Positions 1-9,465 of a stretch of DNA of 39,086 nt are shown here, one piece after another. The position numbers were made by a program, and so were the translations under genes. The notes beneath the pieces are model-generated. The model made no database searches. It was not told the DNA's origin and saw nothing but the letters and a program-made list of their open reading frames with translations. The DNA is from Shewanella sp. c952 (GTDB taxonomy: Bacteria; Pseudomonadota; Gammaproteobacteria; Enterobacterales; Shewanellaceae), in contig NZ_BPEW01000039.1 in NCBI RefSeq assembly GCF_019654975.1, positions 1 through 39,086 on the forward strand. Direction: 5' to 3'. The number at the start of each line of letters is the position of its first letter. Within the stretch, counting starts at the first letter, position 1.

Positions 1-43
1 TTGGGTCGTTGCCATACATTCTAATATTATGGAATTAATTTGT

Positions 44-2602
44 ATGAAAAAGAAAGTTATATATGCATTAACCTCTGCTATTATTTTGAGCGCTTGTGCA
101 CAAAACACTCCACCTCAGCCCACATCTATCTCAGATAAAACCACATCAAGCTATTCGCTAGATATCGTACAAGCTATACCAGCCCCAACAGCAATGAAGG
201 CAGAAGTGATCCATAATGCGAGAACGTCGACCGTTGTCGATATTGATGTGGCTTTTGTTGGTAAGCAAATACCCTTTACATTTAGCGAAGGAAAAGTGGC
301 CAATACAGATGGATTTGACTGGTATGTGAGTAAACACTTTGCATTAAAAACCGACTACCCTGCAGAGCGTGCAAAGTTCTTCTTAGAGTTACTCGAGTTA
401 TCCTACCCCTATTATGTCGAATTCTTTGGCCTAGAACCGGCAAACATTAAAAACCAGCGGATAGCATCAACCTATGCAACGAGTGTTGGAGAGCTACGTT
501 TAGCCATGTTTGATGATGGCTTTAATCGCGGTGTTCATCACTATGCGGGCGGCGAAGCGATGTTCTATAACCAAGTCGGTTATAGCTTTCCAACCGAGAG
601 ACCTCAGCATCGTCGCTATATCGCTATCCATGAAACTATGCACTCTTACCAAATGGCTGTCGGAAACTACCCGTGGACACCGTCATGGCATGGTGAAGGT
701 TTAGGTGATTCATTAGCTAACCATGTTTTCGATAGTGATAAGAAACAACTGTCAGTTTTTGGACATGATGTGCCTATTTTCGATGTCGTAAGCCAAGGCA
801 TCGATGTTTATTCAAAAGAAAGTCCAACATTAGTCGACATTCATAATCGTGCTAAATTTGACCGCGGTCTAAACGTACTGTTTGTACAATTCATGTATAA
901 CATCCCAGAATATTCGCAGTACATGAAGATATACCACCAAGAAATTGTTAACCGTCAAACGGCGAGCAGAGCAGAGTCTTTAGCGCTACTGCAAGAAATT
1001 GTCCCTGATTGGGATGCGCTTGAGCATAACTTAAAACAGTGGGCTGAAAACATTGTTCAAACTCATGAAGTCGCCACACGTGGTCAATGGGAAATGGACG
1101 GTAATATGTTCTACAAGCGTAAATCGAGCTATGAATATGGCCCGCAGCGACTTGGTTTTAACATGACACCAGCACAAGCGCCTAGTTTCACTCCATTCCA
1201 AATTGATTTCCCGCAAGCCGCAGCAAACTCGTTAACCTTACCCGCAAAACGTGGTGTTACTGAACCAACCCTTGCGTTTGTTATTGACTTCGACAAGACG
1301 CAGATTGGCCAAGGCACTATTGGAATGGCATTTGGTGCACAATCAACGGCAGAGAACACCAAAGCCAAGTTAGCCAGTTTCTCTGGCTGGAAAGGGGCAA
1401 ACACTGATACCGATCCGCAGTTGAGAGTCGAGATCAAAACCGGTAACACCTTGGCGATTGATGGCCAATCTATAGGCACTGAGTCAAAAGAAATAGCTTT
1501 ACCTACTGACATTATCAAAAGCATAAATAGCCAAGATAAGCCACAGTTAGGTGTTTCAATTCAAATTCAGAAAAACCAAATTGTTTATACCTTGAAAGCT
1601 AAAGATGCAAATACCTTTACTGCAGAAATGCCAATATCTGCAAACATTTACAACACATTAGTAAATAACCCATTTGGTTTGATCTCAACAGATAACCAAC
1701 ATGGTATCACCCCGTTCATCGACGATGGTCGCGACTTAAACCCTGATAAAGTTGACTACTCAACATCAGCACCTACCAATGCTTGGGCATTTAACGGAGA
1801 CTCTCTGTCGCTTAGATTTGCTCGGGCAATATGGAAAGCAGGCGATAACACGCCTAAAGCTTGGAGAGATGGATTTAACGCACTCAATAATGCAGCGATA
1901 AATCGTCAATCTGCCGATAAAGAATTAGCAGCAGTGGTAGAGCAATTGCCTGCACTAGCTAAAGCAGGCGCAGGCTTAAATGATGCACTTGCTGAACTTT
2001 CTGGCTTAGAGCTTAAAGTTGACTGGATTGGCCAAAGTCTAGCATCACTCGAAGAGATGGTTATTTTAACCAACCGCAGTACAGACTCGATAACGTTAAG
2101 CCTAACTGTCACTGGTGGAGAAAAGTCCTCAGCAGCACAAACTGTCACTATTGAACCAGGTCAGCGACTAGAAATTCCTGTCGAGACGAGTTTGCTTAAT
2201 GAAGCTAGCACTATCACTGCCGAAATCAGCTACTTATGGAATGAGCAACAAATCAATCAATCTGTTACTCAAAAATCGAAACAGTATCGTGGTTTTGAAT
2301 TACCACAGATAAGTGCTCAATATGCAGACGGTGAACTCACCATATCAGGTCAACTCAATGGCCCATTTTCTGGCACAACATCAGGACAGGTAATTTATGA
2401 CCTATTTCATGGCAAAGAGAGTGAACGTCATACAGAGTCCTTTACTATGCAGCCATATGAAGAAAAATCATTGAGCAAGAGTTTCGCTATCGATGCTAAG
2501 TTGATAAAGCACGATGCATGGTTTGAAGTCACTGTGATTGCCGATGTTGACGGTGAGCCTATTACGCTAAGAAAGCGTTTACCTTTCGTAGCTAAAAAAT
2601 AG
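44..2602 (+). CDS. Exported lipoprotein with HExxH zinc-metallopeptidase motif
   Basis: Large envelope protein of about 852 residues, probably a zinc metallopeptidase. I chose the ATG at 44 over the one at 29. It gives a clean lipoprotein signal (MKKK, hydrophobic stretch, lipobox LSAC with Cys at residue 18) and has GGA ten bases upstream. Numbered from this start, HETMH lies at residues 196-200, and a Glu in the sequence WHGEG follows at about 218. That is the HExxH-plus-downstream-Glu layout of gluzincin-type peptidases. The rest, about residues 380-850, is rich in beta-strand-like sequence and looks like accessory domains; I recognise no named family. It ends at a strong bidirectional terminator shared with the convergent acyl-CoA dehydrogenase. 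Lipoprotein export is well supported; peptidase activity is inferred from the motif; the substrate is unknown. Confidence 0.75.
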   Translation: MKKKVIYALTSAIILSACAQNTPPQPTSISDKTTSSYSLDIVQAIPAPTAMKAEVIHNARTSTVVDIDVAFVGKQIPFTFSEGKVANTDGFDWYVSKHFALKTDYPAERAKFFLELLELSYPYYVEFFGLEPANIKNQRIASTYATSVGELRLAMFDDGFNRGVHHYAGGEAMFYNQVGYSFPTERPQHRRYIAIHETMHSYQMAVGNYPWTPSWHGEGLGDSLANHVFDSDKKQLSVFGHDVPIFDVVSQGIDVYSKESPTLVDIHNRAKFDRGLNVLFVQFMYNIPEYSQYMKIYHQEIVNRQTASRAESLALLQEIVPDWDALEHNLKQWAENIVQTHEVATRGQWEMDGNMFYKRKSSYEYGPQRLGFNMTPAQAPSFTPFQIDFPQAAANSLTLPAKRGVTEPTLAFVIDFDKTQIGQGTIGMAFGAQSTAENTKAKLASFSGWKGANTDTDPQLRVEIKTGNTLAIDGQSIGTESKEIALPTDIIKSINSQDKPQLGVSIQIQKNQIVYTLKAKDANTFTAEMPISANIYNTLVNNPFGLISTDNQHGITPFIDDGRDLNPDKVDYSTSAPTNAWAFNGDSLSLRFARAIWKAGDNTPKAWRDGFNALNNAAINRQSADKELAAVVEQLPALAKAGAGLNDALAELSGLELKVDWIGQSLASLEEMVILTNRSTDSITLSLTVTGGEKSSAAQTVTIEPGQRLEIPVETSLLNEASTITAEISYLWNEQQINQSVTQKSKQYRGFELPQISAQYADGELTISGQLNGPFSGTTSGQVIYDLFHGKESERHTESFTMQPYEEKSLSKSFAIDAKLIKHDAWFEVTVIADVDGEPITLRKRLPFVAKK

Positions 2603-2637
2603 TTCGTTAATCGAAAACCTCTGAATCTCAAATAACA

Positions 2638-2669
2638 AAGCCTATTACTTCTAAGTAATAGGCTTTTTT
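2638..2669. terminator. Bidirectional rho-independent terminator
   Basis: A 13-bp inverted repeat (AAGCCTATTACTT and its complement), flanked by A residues on the left and a T-run on the right, sits between two convergent genes. It can end transcription in both directions. Confidence 0.9.
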
Positions 2670-2692
2670 CTTATACAGATTGGTGTTAACGA

Positions 2693-4483
2693 TTAAAAGT
2701 CTGCAGCATCGAAATCACAAATGATCTGACTTGCCGAGCCAATTTGTTTAACTAGACCACGTGATTGTGGCGTCCAGTATGCGATATAGAAACCTGCGGT
2801 TTTTAATTTGTTTTGATAAAAACCGACATCTTCTACGCCTGAATCTATCGCGGTCAATGCTTTATTAGCCACTCTTGCCCACATCCAAGTTAAAGCGGTA
2901 ATGCCCAATAACTGCATATAAGCAAATGAAGCGGCACCGATAACATCTGGTTTTTGTGCGGCTTCTGTCGCTATTAAACCTGTAGCCTTTTCAAGATCAT
3001 TTGCCGCTGCCATTAAAGCGGAAATAAAAGGGTTCATTGCTTCATTTGCATGATTGATTTGGATAAAGGCTTTTACTTCCTCTGACCACAGCTTTAACGC
3101 GGCGCCTTTATCTGCCATCACTTTTCGGCCAACTAAATCTAATGCCTGCACACCATTAGTGCCTTCATAAATCATCGAAATACGGATGTCTCTAACAAAT
3201 TGCTCCATACCCCACTCATGAATATATCCGTGACCACCAAACACTTGCTGTGCATCAACACAAGCCTTAAAGCCTTGATCAGTCACGAACCCTTTCACAA
3301 TGGGTGTAAATAACGCTGCTAGTTGAGCCGCTTTCTTTTGTTGCTGCGGATCGTTATGACGCTCCGATTCATCAAGCCAAAGCGCTTGCTGTCCCATTAG
3401 TGCTCTAGCACCTTCATTAAAGGATTTCTGTGACAGCAACATACGGCGTACATCGCCATGAACCAAGATAGGATCGGCTGCTAACTCGGTATTTTTAGCA
3501 CCACTTAACGCTCGACCTTGAATGCGGTCCTTCGCGTAGGCCAAAGCATTTTGATAAGCGATATCAGACACTCCTAACCCTTGAATTCCCACTCCCAATC
3601 TTGCTTGGTTCATCATGGTAAACATTGCCCGAAGGCCTTGATGCGGTGCACCAATAAGTTCGCCAATAGCACCATCGAAATTCATTACGCAAGTCGAGTT
3701 ACCGTGAATCCCCATTTTATGCTCTAAACTCGCAGCACAAAGGCTATTGAGTTCGCCTAAACTTCCATCTTGATTCACCATCACTTTAGGCACTGCAAAC
3801 AGAGAGATCCCCTTAACGCCATCGGGGGCATCCGGTAGCTTTGCTAATACCAAATGTACGATGTTGTCAGTTAAATCATGGTCTCCCGATGAGATAAATA
3901 TCTTTTCCCCAGTAATCGCAAACGTGTCCTCCCCAACAGGAACGGCTTTAGTACGCAAAAGCGCAAGATCGGTCCCCGCATGAGATTCGGTGAGATTCAT
4001 GGTACCCGTCCACTCTCCACTCACCAATTTCTCTAGGTACTTACGTTTTAAATTATCACTACCATGCACATGAATAGCAGCGTAGGCCCCATGAGTAAGG
4101 CCTGGGTACATAGCAAAAGCCATGTTAGTTGCCGTTTTCATCTCGGTGGCAAAGATCCCAACAACCTCTGGTAACCCTTGGCCGCCAAACTCAGGATCAC
4201 AGGTCAATGTCGCCCAGCCGTTATCAACATATTGTTGATACGCATCAATAAATCCTTTAGGTGTAATCACTTTCCCATCAATTAACTTACACCCTTCTAC
4301 ATCGCCAGAGCCATTCAGTGGCAGCATGATATCAGTGGTAAAGTCTGCAACTCCTTGCAATACCGCATCGATAAGTTCCGGGTCGAACTCATCAAAACCA
4401 GCTAAATTATCTTGGTTATAAATATCGAGCAGTTCATTAAGTACAAACTGATAATCACGTAACGGAGCTTGATAAATTGGCAT
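2693..4483 (-). CDS. Acyl-CoA dehydrogenase, 596-residue DmdC-like type
   Basis: FAD-dependent acyl-CoA dehydrogenase that introduces a 2,3-double bond into an acyl-CoA thioester. The length of 596 residues places it with the long family that includes DmdC (3-methylmercaptopropionyl-CoA dehydrogenase) and several fatty-acid dehydrogenases, rather than the roughly 380-residue short-chain enzymes. Visible features are the central domain motif TMNLTESHAGTDL (around residue 160), the GDHDLTDN flavin-side region and the likely catalytic Glu440 in MIYEGTNG. An extra C-terminal helical domain ends in a sequence typical of this group. The ATG at 4483 has AAAGGG about eight bases upstream. It is monocistronic, ends at the terminator near 2650, and has an inverted repeat 28 bases before its start that may be an operator. 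Substrate chain length cannot be told from sequence; involvement in DMSP degradation is only one possibility. Confidence 0.85.
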   Translation of the reverse strand: MPIYQAPLRDYQFVLNELLDIYNQDNLAGFDEFDPELIDAVLQGVADFTTDIMLPLNGSGDVEGCKLIDGKVITPKGFIDAYQQYVDNGWATLTCDPEFGGQGLPEVVGIFATEMKTATNMAFAMYPGLTHGAYAAIHVHGSDNLKRKYLEKLVSGEWTGTMNLTESHAGTDLALLRTKAVPVGEDTFAITGEKIFISSGDHDLTDNIVHLVLAKLPDAPDGVKGISLFAVPKVMVNQDGSLGELNSLCAASLEHKMGIHGNSTCVMNFDGAIGELIGAPHQGLRAMFTMMNQARLGVGIQGLGVSDIAYQNALAYAKDRIQGRALSGAKNTELAADPILVHGDVRRMLLSQKSFNEGARALMGQQALWLDESERHNDPQQQKKAAQLAALFTPIVKGFVTDQGFKACVDAQQVFGGHGYIHEWGMEQFVRDIRISMIYEGTNGVQALDLVGRKVMADKGAALKLWSEEVKAFIQINHANEAMNPFISALMAAANDLEKATGLIATEAAQKPDVIGAASFAYMQLLGITALTWMWARVANKALTAIDSGVEDVGFYQNKLKTAGFYIAYWTPQSRGLVKQIGSASQIICDFDAADF

Positions 4484-4510
4484 GCGTCATCCCTTTAATT
4501 GTTTTATTTA

Positions 4511-4528
4511 TGGTCAGTGCTCTGACCA
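4511..4528. promoter_or_regulatory. Candidate operator: TGGTCAG-N4-CTGACCA inverted repeat
   Basis: A perfect 7-bp inverted repeat with a 4-bp centre lies 28 bp upstream of the acyl-CoA dehydrogenase start, in the divergent region it shares with the mutarotase gene. Its GGTC/GACC arms resemble operators of fatty-acid catabolism regulators such as FadR. Position and symmetry suggest a repressor site; the regulator is not identified. Confidence 0.5.
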
Positions 4529-4689
4529 CCTTAACCAAATTTGAGCAAAAACTCAGCATTATTTTGGCTTTGTTTATCCATCAGAACAGCGTTACCGTAA
4601 AATCATCCTAAATAGGCCTTATCTAACCTTTAAAAACGGGGTAAGCTAAATCTAACTATCGCGTTTACACTCAGAGAGGACATCTCCCA

Positions 4690-5535
4690 ATGGGTTCGGT
4701 CACCACTAAAAAGCACGCCAATGGTCTTGAATATGTTGATATAAATACACCTCTATGCAAGGCTAGGATTTTTCTACAGGGTGCACAAATAGACTACTTT
4801 GAACCCGTAGGAAAAGAACCTTTGTTGTGGGTTTCAAGTGCTGATGATTATCTACCAGGGAATGGCATTCGTGGTGGAGTGCCAGTATGTTGGCCTTGGT
4901 TTGGTATGAGCCCAAATCCTGGGTTTCCTCAGCACGGATTTGCTAGAACCAGCATATGGACACTCGATTCCGTTAAGATGCTTGATGACGCTGTAGAGGT
5001 TAAATTTACCCTAGCGATTTCTGACTCTGATAGGCAATACTGGCCCCACGACACCAGTGTTGAGTTGCTATTTAGCCTTAGCGAAACCTTGTCTGTGAGT
5101 CTAACAAATATTAACCATGGTGATTATGACGTTAGCTTAACTCAAGCGCTACATAGCTATTTCCCTATTGAAGATATTCATCAATTAACAGCAACTGGAT
5201 TTACAGGTTCTAAATACATCGAATTTGGCAAAGGTCCGTTTACTCAACCGCAGGATGATGTCGATTTCTCTCGTGAAACTGACCGTGTATACACGGACCT
5301 TAGCCCTGTACAACTGCTTCATACCAGCAAGGGGATTATAGAAGTCAGCCGCGAGAATAGTAATAGCGCAGTATTGTGGAATCCTTGGATTGATAAGTCA
5401 CAACGATTATCGCGTTTTAATGATGATGATTACTTGTCTATGGTCTGCCTTGAGGCTGCGAATGTACTTGAAGACCAAGTGACACTGGCGCCAACAGAAA
5501 GTCATACATTAACAACACACATTCGCTGGAAATAG
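4690..5535 (+). CDS. D-hexose-6-phosphate mutarotase (YeaD-like)
   Basis: Member of the aldose 1-epimerase superfamily, YeaD branch, which interconverts the alpha and beta anomers of hexose 6-phosphates in the cytoplasm. Its 281 residues fit the usual length of roughly 270-300. Supporting motifs are GNGIRGGVPVCWPWFG (about residues 57-72), PQHGFAR, the QALHSYF segment with the probable catalytic His (about 155), and the C-terminal VCLEAANV with the probable catalytic Glu (about 258). AGAGGA lies nine bases before the ATG. It is divergent from the acyl-CoA dehydrogenase and separated from ydbH by some 400 bp, so it is probably a single-gene unit. Shewanella and enterobacteria often carry such a gene next to gapA; that partner is not present here. 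Confidence 0.88.
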   Translation: MGSVTTKKHANGLEYVDINTPLCKARIFLQGAQIDYFEPVGKEPLLWVSSADDYLPGNGIRGGVPVCWPWFGMSPNPGFPQHGFARTSIWTLDSVKMLDDAVEVKFTLAISDSDRQYWPHDTSVELLFSLSETLSVSLTNINHGDYDVSLTQALHSYFPIEDIHQLTATGFTGSKYIEFGKGPFTQPQDDVDFSRETDRVYTDLSPVQLLHTSKGIIEVSRENSNSAVLWNPWIDKSQRLSRFNDDDYLSMVCLEAANVLEDQVTLAPTESHTLTTHIRWK

Positions 5536-5545
5536 CAAATATAAG

Positions 5546-5584
5546 TATCGACATCGAAAGCAATTAGACTCATCGATGTCGATA
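5546..5584. repeat. 12-bp perfect inverted repeat downstream of the mutarotase gene
   Basis: TATCGACATCGA and its exact complement are separated by 15 bp, just after the mutarotase stop codon. There is no T-run after the right arm, so a classical terminator is not supported. It could be an RNA stem that protects the 3' end or a protein-binding site. Confidence 0.55.
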
Positions 5585-5849
5585 TCATTAGGGCAATTGA
5601 TAATTGTTGGCTGAAGACTTCCCTTCTCTGCCATCCCCCCATCTCTTCACCCGCATCGAAAAAGCGATACCAATCGATATAACTTAATTGATCGCGAATA
5701 CTCGCTCCGGCCTAAGACTCAATGTCACTACTTTGAAGATGCTACATCCAGGTTATCAATCAAGCTAAACCGCCGCGAACAAGCTAAAATAGCTCACAAG
5801 ATAACGGCTGTCATTTCAATAAATAGCAGCTTAAGTCATTGATAAACTG
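5585..5849. other. Intergenic region before ydbH, no gene seen
   Basis: About 265 bp without a credible coding region. Around 5668-5700 there is an imperfect symmetric stretch (GCGATACCAATCG ... AATTGATCGC) that could be part of a dispersed repeat. That cannot be decided from one copy. No tRNA or riboswitch fold was recognised. Confidence 0.4.
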
Positions 5850-5877
5850 TTCAGAGCTTTAGATAAGGTGCTAGAAT
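5850..5877 (+). promoter_or_regulatory. Candidate sigma-70 promoter of ydbH-ynbE-ydbL
   Basis: TTCAGA, a 16-bp spacer, then TAGAAT preceded by TGC (an extended -10 element), about 70 bp before the ydbH GTG. The -10 matches consensus in five of six positions. Identified by eye only. Confidence 0.5.
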
Positions 5878-5946
5878 CTGCCCTATAAACCAAAGACACA
5901 TACCATTTAACAATTCAAATTAAATCAACGTAAGAGAGTGCAATAA

Positions 5947-8900
5947 GTGCAGCAGGCCGCTACAAAAACATTTAGCCATAAAGCTCGACGCTTGTTACTG
6001 ATTTTCTTTGGTATGGTATTGTGTGTGCTTATCATCTCAGCGCTCTACATTAGCTTCAATTACCAACGGTTGACTCTTTCGCTAGCAAATCACTTTCTGC
6101 AACCCTATCAAATAGAGCTTAAACAACTAAGCGTTAGACCACTTTCCTTAACTCATTGGCTGCTGCCACAGGTATCATTAACGGTTAATGACAGCGACGT
6201 TAAGATAACTGAACTAGAGATAACCCTGTTACCAGAAACACAGTTACTGGCAATAGGTATTGATGATCTGCAATCCTTGTCGGCAAAAAATGTCGACGTG
6301 CAACTAAGCCCTAATATGCTGCGCCAATCAACAGCCAATAATGATGCTTCAAACCCTACAATAGCACTCGATTTTGCAGCATTACCTGAAATTGAAATAG
6401 AGCAAACACAATTCACACTAAAAGGAATTTCAGCCGAAAAGCTAACCATGTCATTAGCTGGACTGACACTTGATAAAAGTGGCCAATTTAATAGCGAAAT
6501 TGCTCATAACAATGCTTCAGTATTTAGTTTAGATGCACAACTTTCGCCAAGCCAATGGCAAGCTAAAACCCAAATTGACTTTGCTGAACTACAAGCTTTA
6601 ACAGCCAGTATCTACGCCGCTGAATCTCAGCTGTTTCCAGCCAATAACCGTATAACGACAAACACTGAAGCACATACCAGTAGCTTATTAGGTCCTCTAT
6701 ACCAACTTCAATCGACACTTAAATCACAGCAAGTTAGACTCAAAGGGCGCTTAGATTCGACCATAAATCTAGCGTTAAAGTCTGGGCAATTACAATCTAA
6801 ACATCAGTTAAATCAATTTAGTATTGTGCTCAAAAGGCTAGCAGGCTTGACATTAGCACCTTCAACTTTGCCCATTAGAACGTCTCTGGTAAATAACAAA
6901 ACGACACCGCCTACCCTGCAAGTTATTGCAAGTCACTCTAACCAAACACTGGCGTTTGGCCTAAACGGCCATATCGCTGATTTACAGCTAACAGTCAATC
7001 CTTTCGAGCTGTTATTGGCTCCTTCTGAGCAACAACTAGTAGATATATTGCACCGTCTTAATGATGTGCCTTTCGAAAAGGCATTGAGCAATCTTTATAA
7101 AGTAATGTCGATTGAAGATAAGCAAGCAAACGTCATCGCGCCACAGTTACGCATCGCGGTTAACACGCCAATAAATTATAAACTGCAAGACAAATCTATA
7201 TCTACCGAGCACATATCATTTGAATTATTACAGAGTAAATTGGCGGCGCAGCTAAATGTGTCAGATATCAATTACTCTGTTAGCCCCCAGAACACTAGTG
7301 GCCAACAGGATGTCGATCCCCAACAGAAAACTGACTTTCAAACAGCGTTTAGTTGGCATATGCAGGCAAAACACCTGCAAAATATAAGCCTTAATACCCT
7401 TTGGCCGCTATTAGCAAAACTGCCCTATGACATAGCAATCGACAACGCAGCGATTGAACTACAAGGCATGTTTTCCGCTGCAATTAACGATGGAAAACCA
7501 AGCTACAGTATCAATATTCAGCCTCAAGCATTACAGCTAACACAGGGAGTGACGCTGTCCAGTAAGGCAACCAATATTCCAGAGGCTAAGCCAAGCATTA
7601 ACGCTAGTATAAATAAAACCGAATTAGAATTAGTCACTGCTGCCGAGTATCGTTTCGACAATGGAGAAACTGCACTAACAATCCCTGCAATACGCTACCG
7701 CATTGAAAATGCCATGCTGACTCAGCAATATAATGACTCGCAAAAATCTCACTATCAATTAGAGATTGCGTCTGCTCAAATGGCGTTAAAAAATCCTATT
7801 TCACTGCAACAATCTTCATCAGCATCGCAATCTTATATCAAACAAGTATTGCATCAAACACAGTCAAACCAGCTCGATTGGTCACTAAAGCAAGTCGAAC
7901 TCACGAAATCTGCACTGATGGTCTCAGCTAAAAAGAAATCTTCAAGCAAGCCGCATCGTCGTGTTGAAGAAATGCTACTGCACCTGGACCAAGTTAATTT
8001 ACATCAATCTTTACAGCTTAAATCAGCAGAACTCTTCACTCAGGAAGATTGGTGGATAAATGATATAGTCCTTGCCAGCCAACATCATTACTCCCCACAA
8101 AATAATCAGCTCAATCGCTTTAACCTGAAAGGAGATTGGCAATTTAACAGTGAATTTAAACCTATCATCGAATTTTTTAGCCAGACGGAGTCACTGCCTG
8201 AGTCCATTGTTATTAATGGTAATACGGATCTCAATCTGCATTATCAGCTAGAACGTGCTAACGGCACACTATTTACACTGAGATTCGAACCGAATGTCAC
8301 CGATATTGCAGGCAGTATCGCTAACTTACCTTTCGAAGGCGGTTATATAAACACTCAGTGTCATTACCAATGGCAGCAACAGCAGGACAAAAATAGCAGC
8401 AGTCATTTTAATTGTGACAATATAGAACTTGCGTTGCAGGCGTTTAACCCGGGCGTATTGATCACTGATATTGCAGCTGAAGCCGCGTTATCTTTCAGTA
8501 CTGATTCGAGTTTATCAGCAGCGATTAACGACGCCAACGAATCCAATAACCTCGCATTGCCCGCTGAGATCTTTGGTGTTAGACATGCCTCCGTAAGCCT
8601 CACAGCCAAAGGAGACCTGCTCGATGGACAACTGCTTATTCCTCAGTTTCAAATGAATTTGAAAAAGCCCTCTTCAGCTTATTTTGTCTTGCAACATATC
8701 AATCTAGAAAAACTGCTCGATATCCAACCGCAAGTCGGTATTTACGCTGACGGTATATTTGATGGCGTCTTACCCATTACCATTGAAAATGGTAAAGCTG
8801 AGATTAAAGGTGGTCAACTAGCAGCAAGAGCACCAGGAGGATTAATTGCTGTCGCAGGTAACCCCGCGGTTGACCAAATGCGGTTAAGCCAACCCTATTT

Positions 8901-9135
8901 GGAGTTTGCCTTTTCTGCGTTAGAACATCTGCAATATTCACAATTATCCAGTAGTTTTGATATGAATTCACTTGGTGATGCCATACTTAAGGTGAACGTT
9001 AAAGGTAAAAGTCGAGGTATTGAACGGCCGATCCACCTGAACTACTCTCAAGAGGAGAACATGCTGCAACTACTTAAGAGTTTGCAAATAGGGAATAATT
9101 TGCAAAATCAGATTGAAAATTCAATACAACAATAA
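5947..9135 (+). CDS. ydbH: YdbH-family AsmA-like envelope bridge protein
   Basis: Very long inner-membrane-anchored periplasmic protein of 1062 residues. In E. coli YdbH (879 residues) is an AsmA-like protein that, redundantly with TamB and YhdP, supports phospholipid transport to the outer membrane. Here an N-terminal signal anchor (about residues 13-36) is followed by about 1000 residues of repetitive beta-rich sequence. The C-terminal section, with GIYADGIFDGVLPI and GGQLAARAPGG, is the part that most resembles YdbH relatives. The start is a GTG with AAGAGAG eight bases upstream; no ATG fits as well. The assignment is strongly backed by ynbE and ydbL directly downstream. It is about 180 residues longer than the E. 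coli protein, within the variability seen in such bridge proteins. Confidence 0.9.
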   Translation: MQQAATKTFSHKARRLLLIFFGMVLCVLIISALYISFNYQRLTLSLANHFLQPYQIELKQLSVRPLSLTHWLLPQVSLTVNDSDVKITELEITLLPETQLLAIGIDDLQSLSAKNVDVQLSPNMLRQSTANNDASNPTIALDFAALPEIEIEQTQFTLKGISAEKLTMSLAGLTLDKSGQFNSEIAHNNASVFSLDAQLSPSQWQAKTQIDFAELQALTASIYAAESQLFPANNRITTNTEAHTSSLLGPLYQLQSTLKSQQVRLKGRLDSTINLALKSGQLQSKHQLNQFSIVLKRLAGLTLAPSTLPIRTSLVNNKTTPPTLQVIASHSNQTLAFGLNGHIADLQLTVNPFELLLAPSEQQLVDILHRLNDVPFEKALSNLYKVMSIEDKQANVIAPQLRIAVNTPINYKLQDKSISTEHISFELLQSKLAAQLNVSDINYSVSPQNTSGQQDVDPQQKTDFQTAFSWHMQAKHLQNISLNTLWPLLAKLPYDIAIDNAAIELQGMFSAAINDGKPSYSINIQPQALQLTQGVTLSSKATNIPEAKPSINASINKTELELVTAAEYRFDNGETALTIPAIRYRIENAMLTQQYNDSQKSHYQLEIASAQMALKNPISLQQSSSASQSYIKQVLHQTQSNQLDWSLKQVELTKSALMVSAKKKSSSKPHRRVEEMLLHLDQVNLHQSLQLKSAELFTQEDWWINDIVLASQHHYSPQNNQLNRFNLKGDWQFNSEFKPIIEFFSQTESLPESIVINGNTDLNLHYQLERANGTLFTLRFEPNVTDIAGSIANLPFEGGYINTQCHYQWQQQQDKNSSSHFNCDNIELALQAFNPGVLITDIAAEAALSFSTDSSLSAAINDANESNNLALPAEIFGVRHASVSLTAKGDLLDGQLLIPQFQMNLKKPSSAYFVLQHINLEKLLDIQPQVGIYADGIFDGVLPITIENGKAEIKGGQLAARAPGGLIAVAGNPAVDQMRLSQPYLEFAFSALEHLQYSQLSSSFDMNSLGDAILKVNVKGKSRGIERPIHLNYSQEENMLQLLKSLQIGNNLQNQIENSIQQ

Positions 9136-9240
9136 ATAGATTGGCGAAATAGCCAAATCTGTTTAACCTAAGAGACATTGATCATCGATTAGTTAATCAA
9201 CTAGTTACGCCACCCTTTATTATTGAGTAAGGATAAGTCA

Positions 9241-9441
9241 TTGAAGATATTTAATATCCCGAAAACAACGTTGAGCATACTCCTTGCGACCTATGCTCTA
9301 GTAGGCTGTAGCCCTACCGTTAAAATCGAGCCACCAGATAAGCCCATTGTGATAAACCTCAATGTAAAAATTGAGCATGAAATCAAAATTAAAGTAGACA
9401 AAGAGCTCGACGAACTGCTCGCCGATGATGAGTTGTTTTAA
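9241..9441 (+). CDS. ynbE: YnbE-like outer-membrane lipoprotein, partner of YdbH
   Basis: Small lipoprotein of 66 residues. YnbE in E. coli (61 residues) sits in the outer membrane and pairs with the C-terminal end of YdbH to form the intermembrane bridge. The core VNIKIEHEIKIKVDKE-type segment matches my memory of the E. coli protein (here INLNVKIEHEIKIKVDKE, then LDELL). A signal peptide ends in lipobox LVGC. I chose TTG at 9241 because AAGGA lies seven bases upstream and the reading gives MKIFN followed by a short hydrophobic stretch. An in-frame TTG at 9223 would add six residues and has no ribosome site. It lies between ydbH and ydbL with short spacing, so the three are very likely one operon. 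Confidence 0.88.
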   Translation: MKIFNIPKTTLSILLATYALVGCSPTVKIEPPDKPIVINLNVKIEHEIKIKVDKELDELLADDELF

Positions 9442-9465
9442 CCCAAGGATAAGAAGGAGCGATTA

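Noticed and set aside
5668..5700. Dispersed repeat (ERIC/REP-like)
   Set aside because: The imperfect symmetry is too weak and only one copy is visible in the window.
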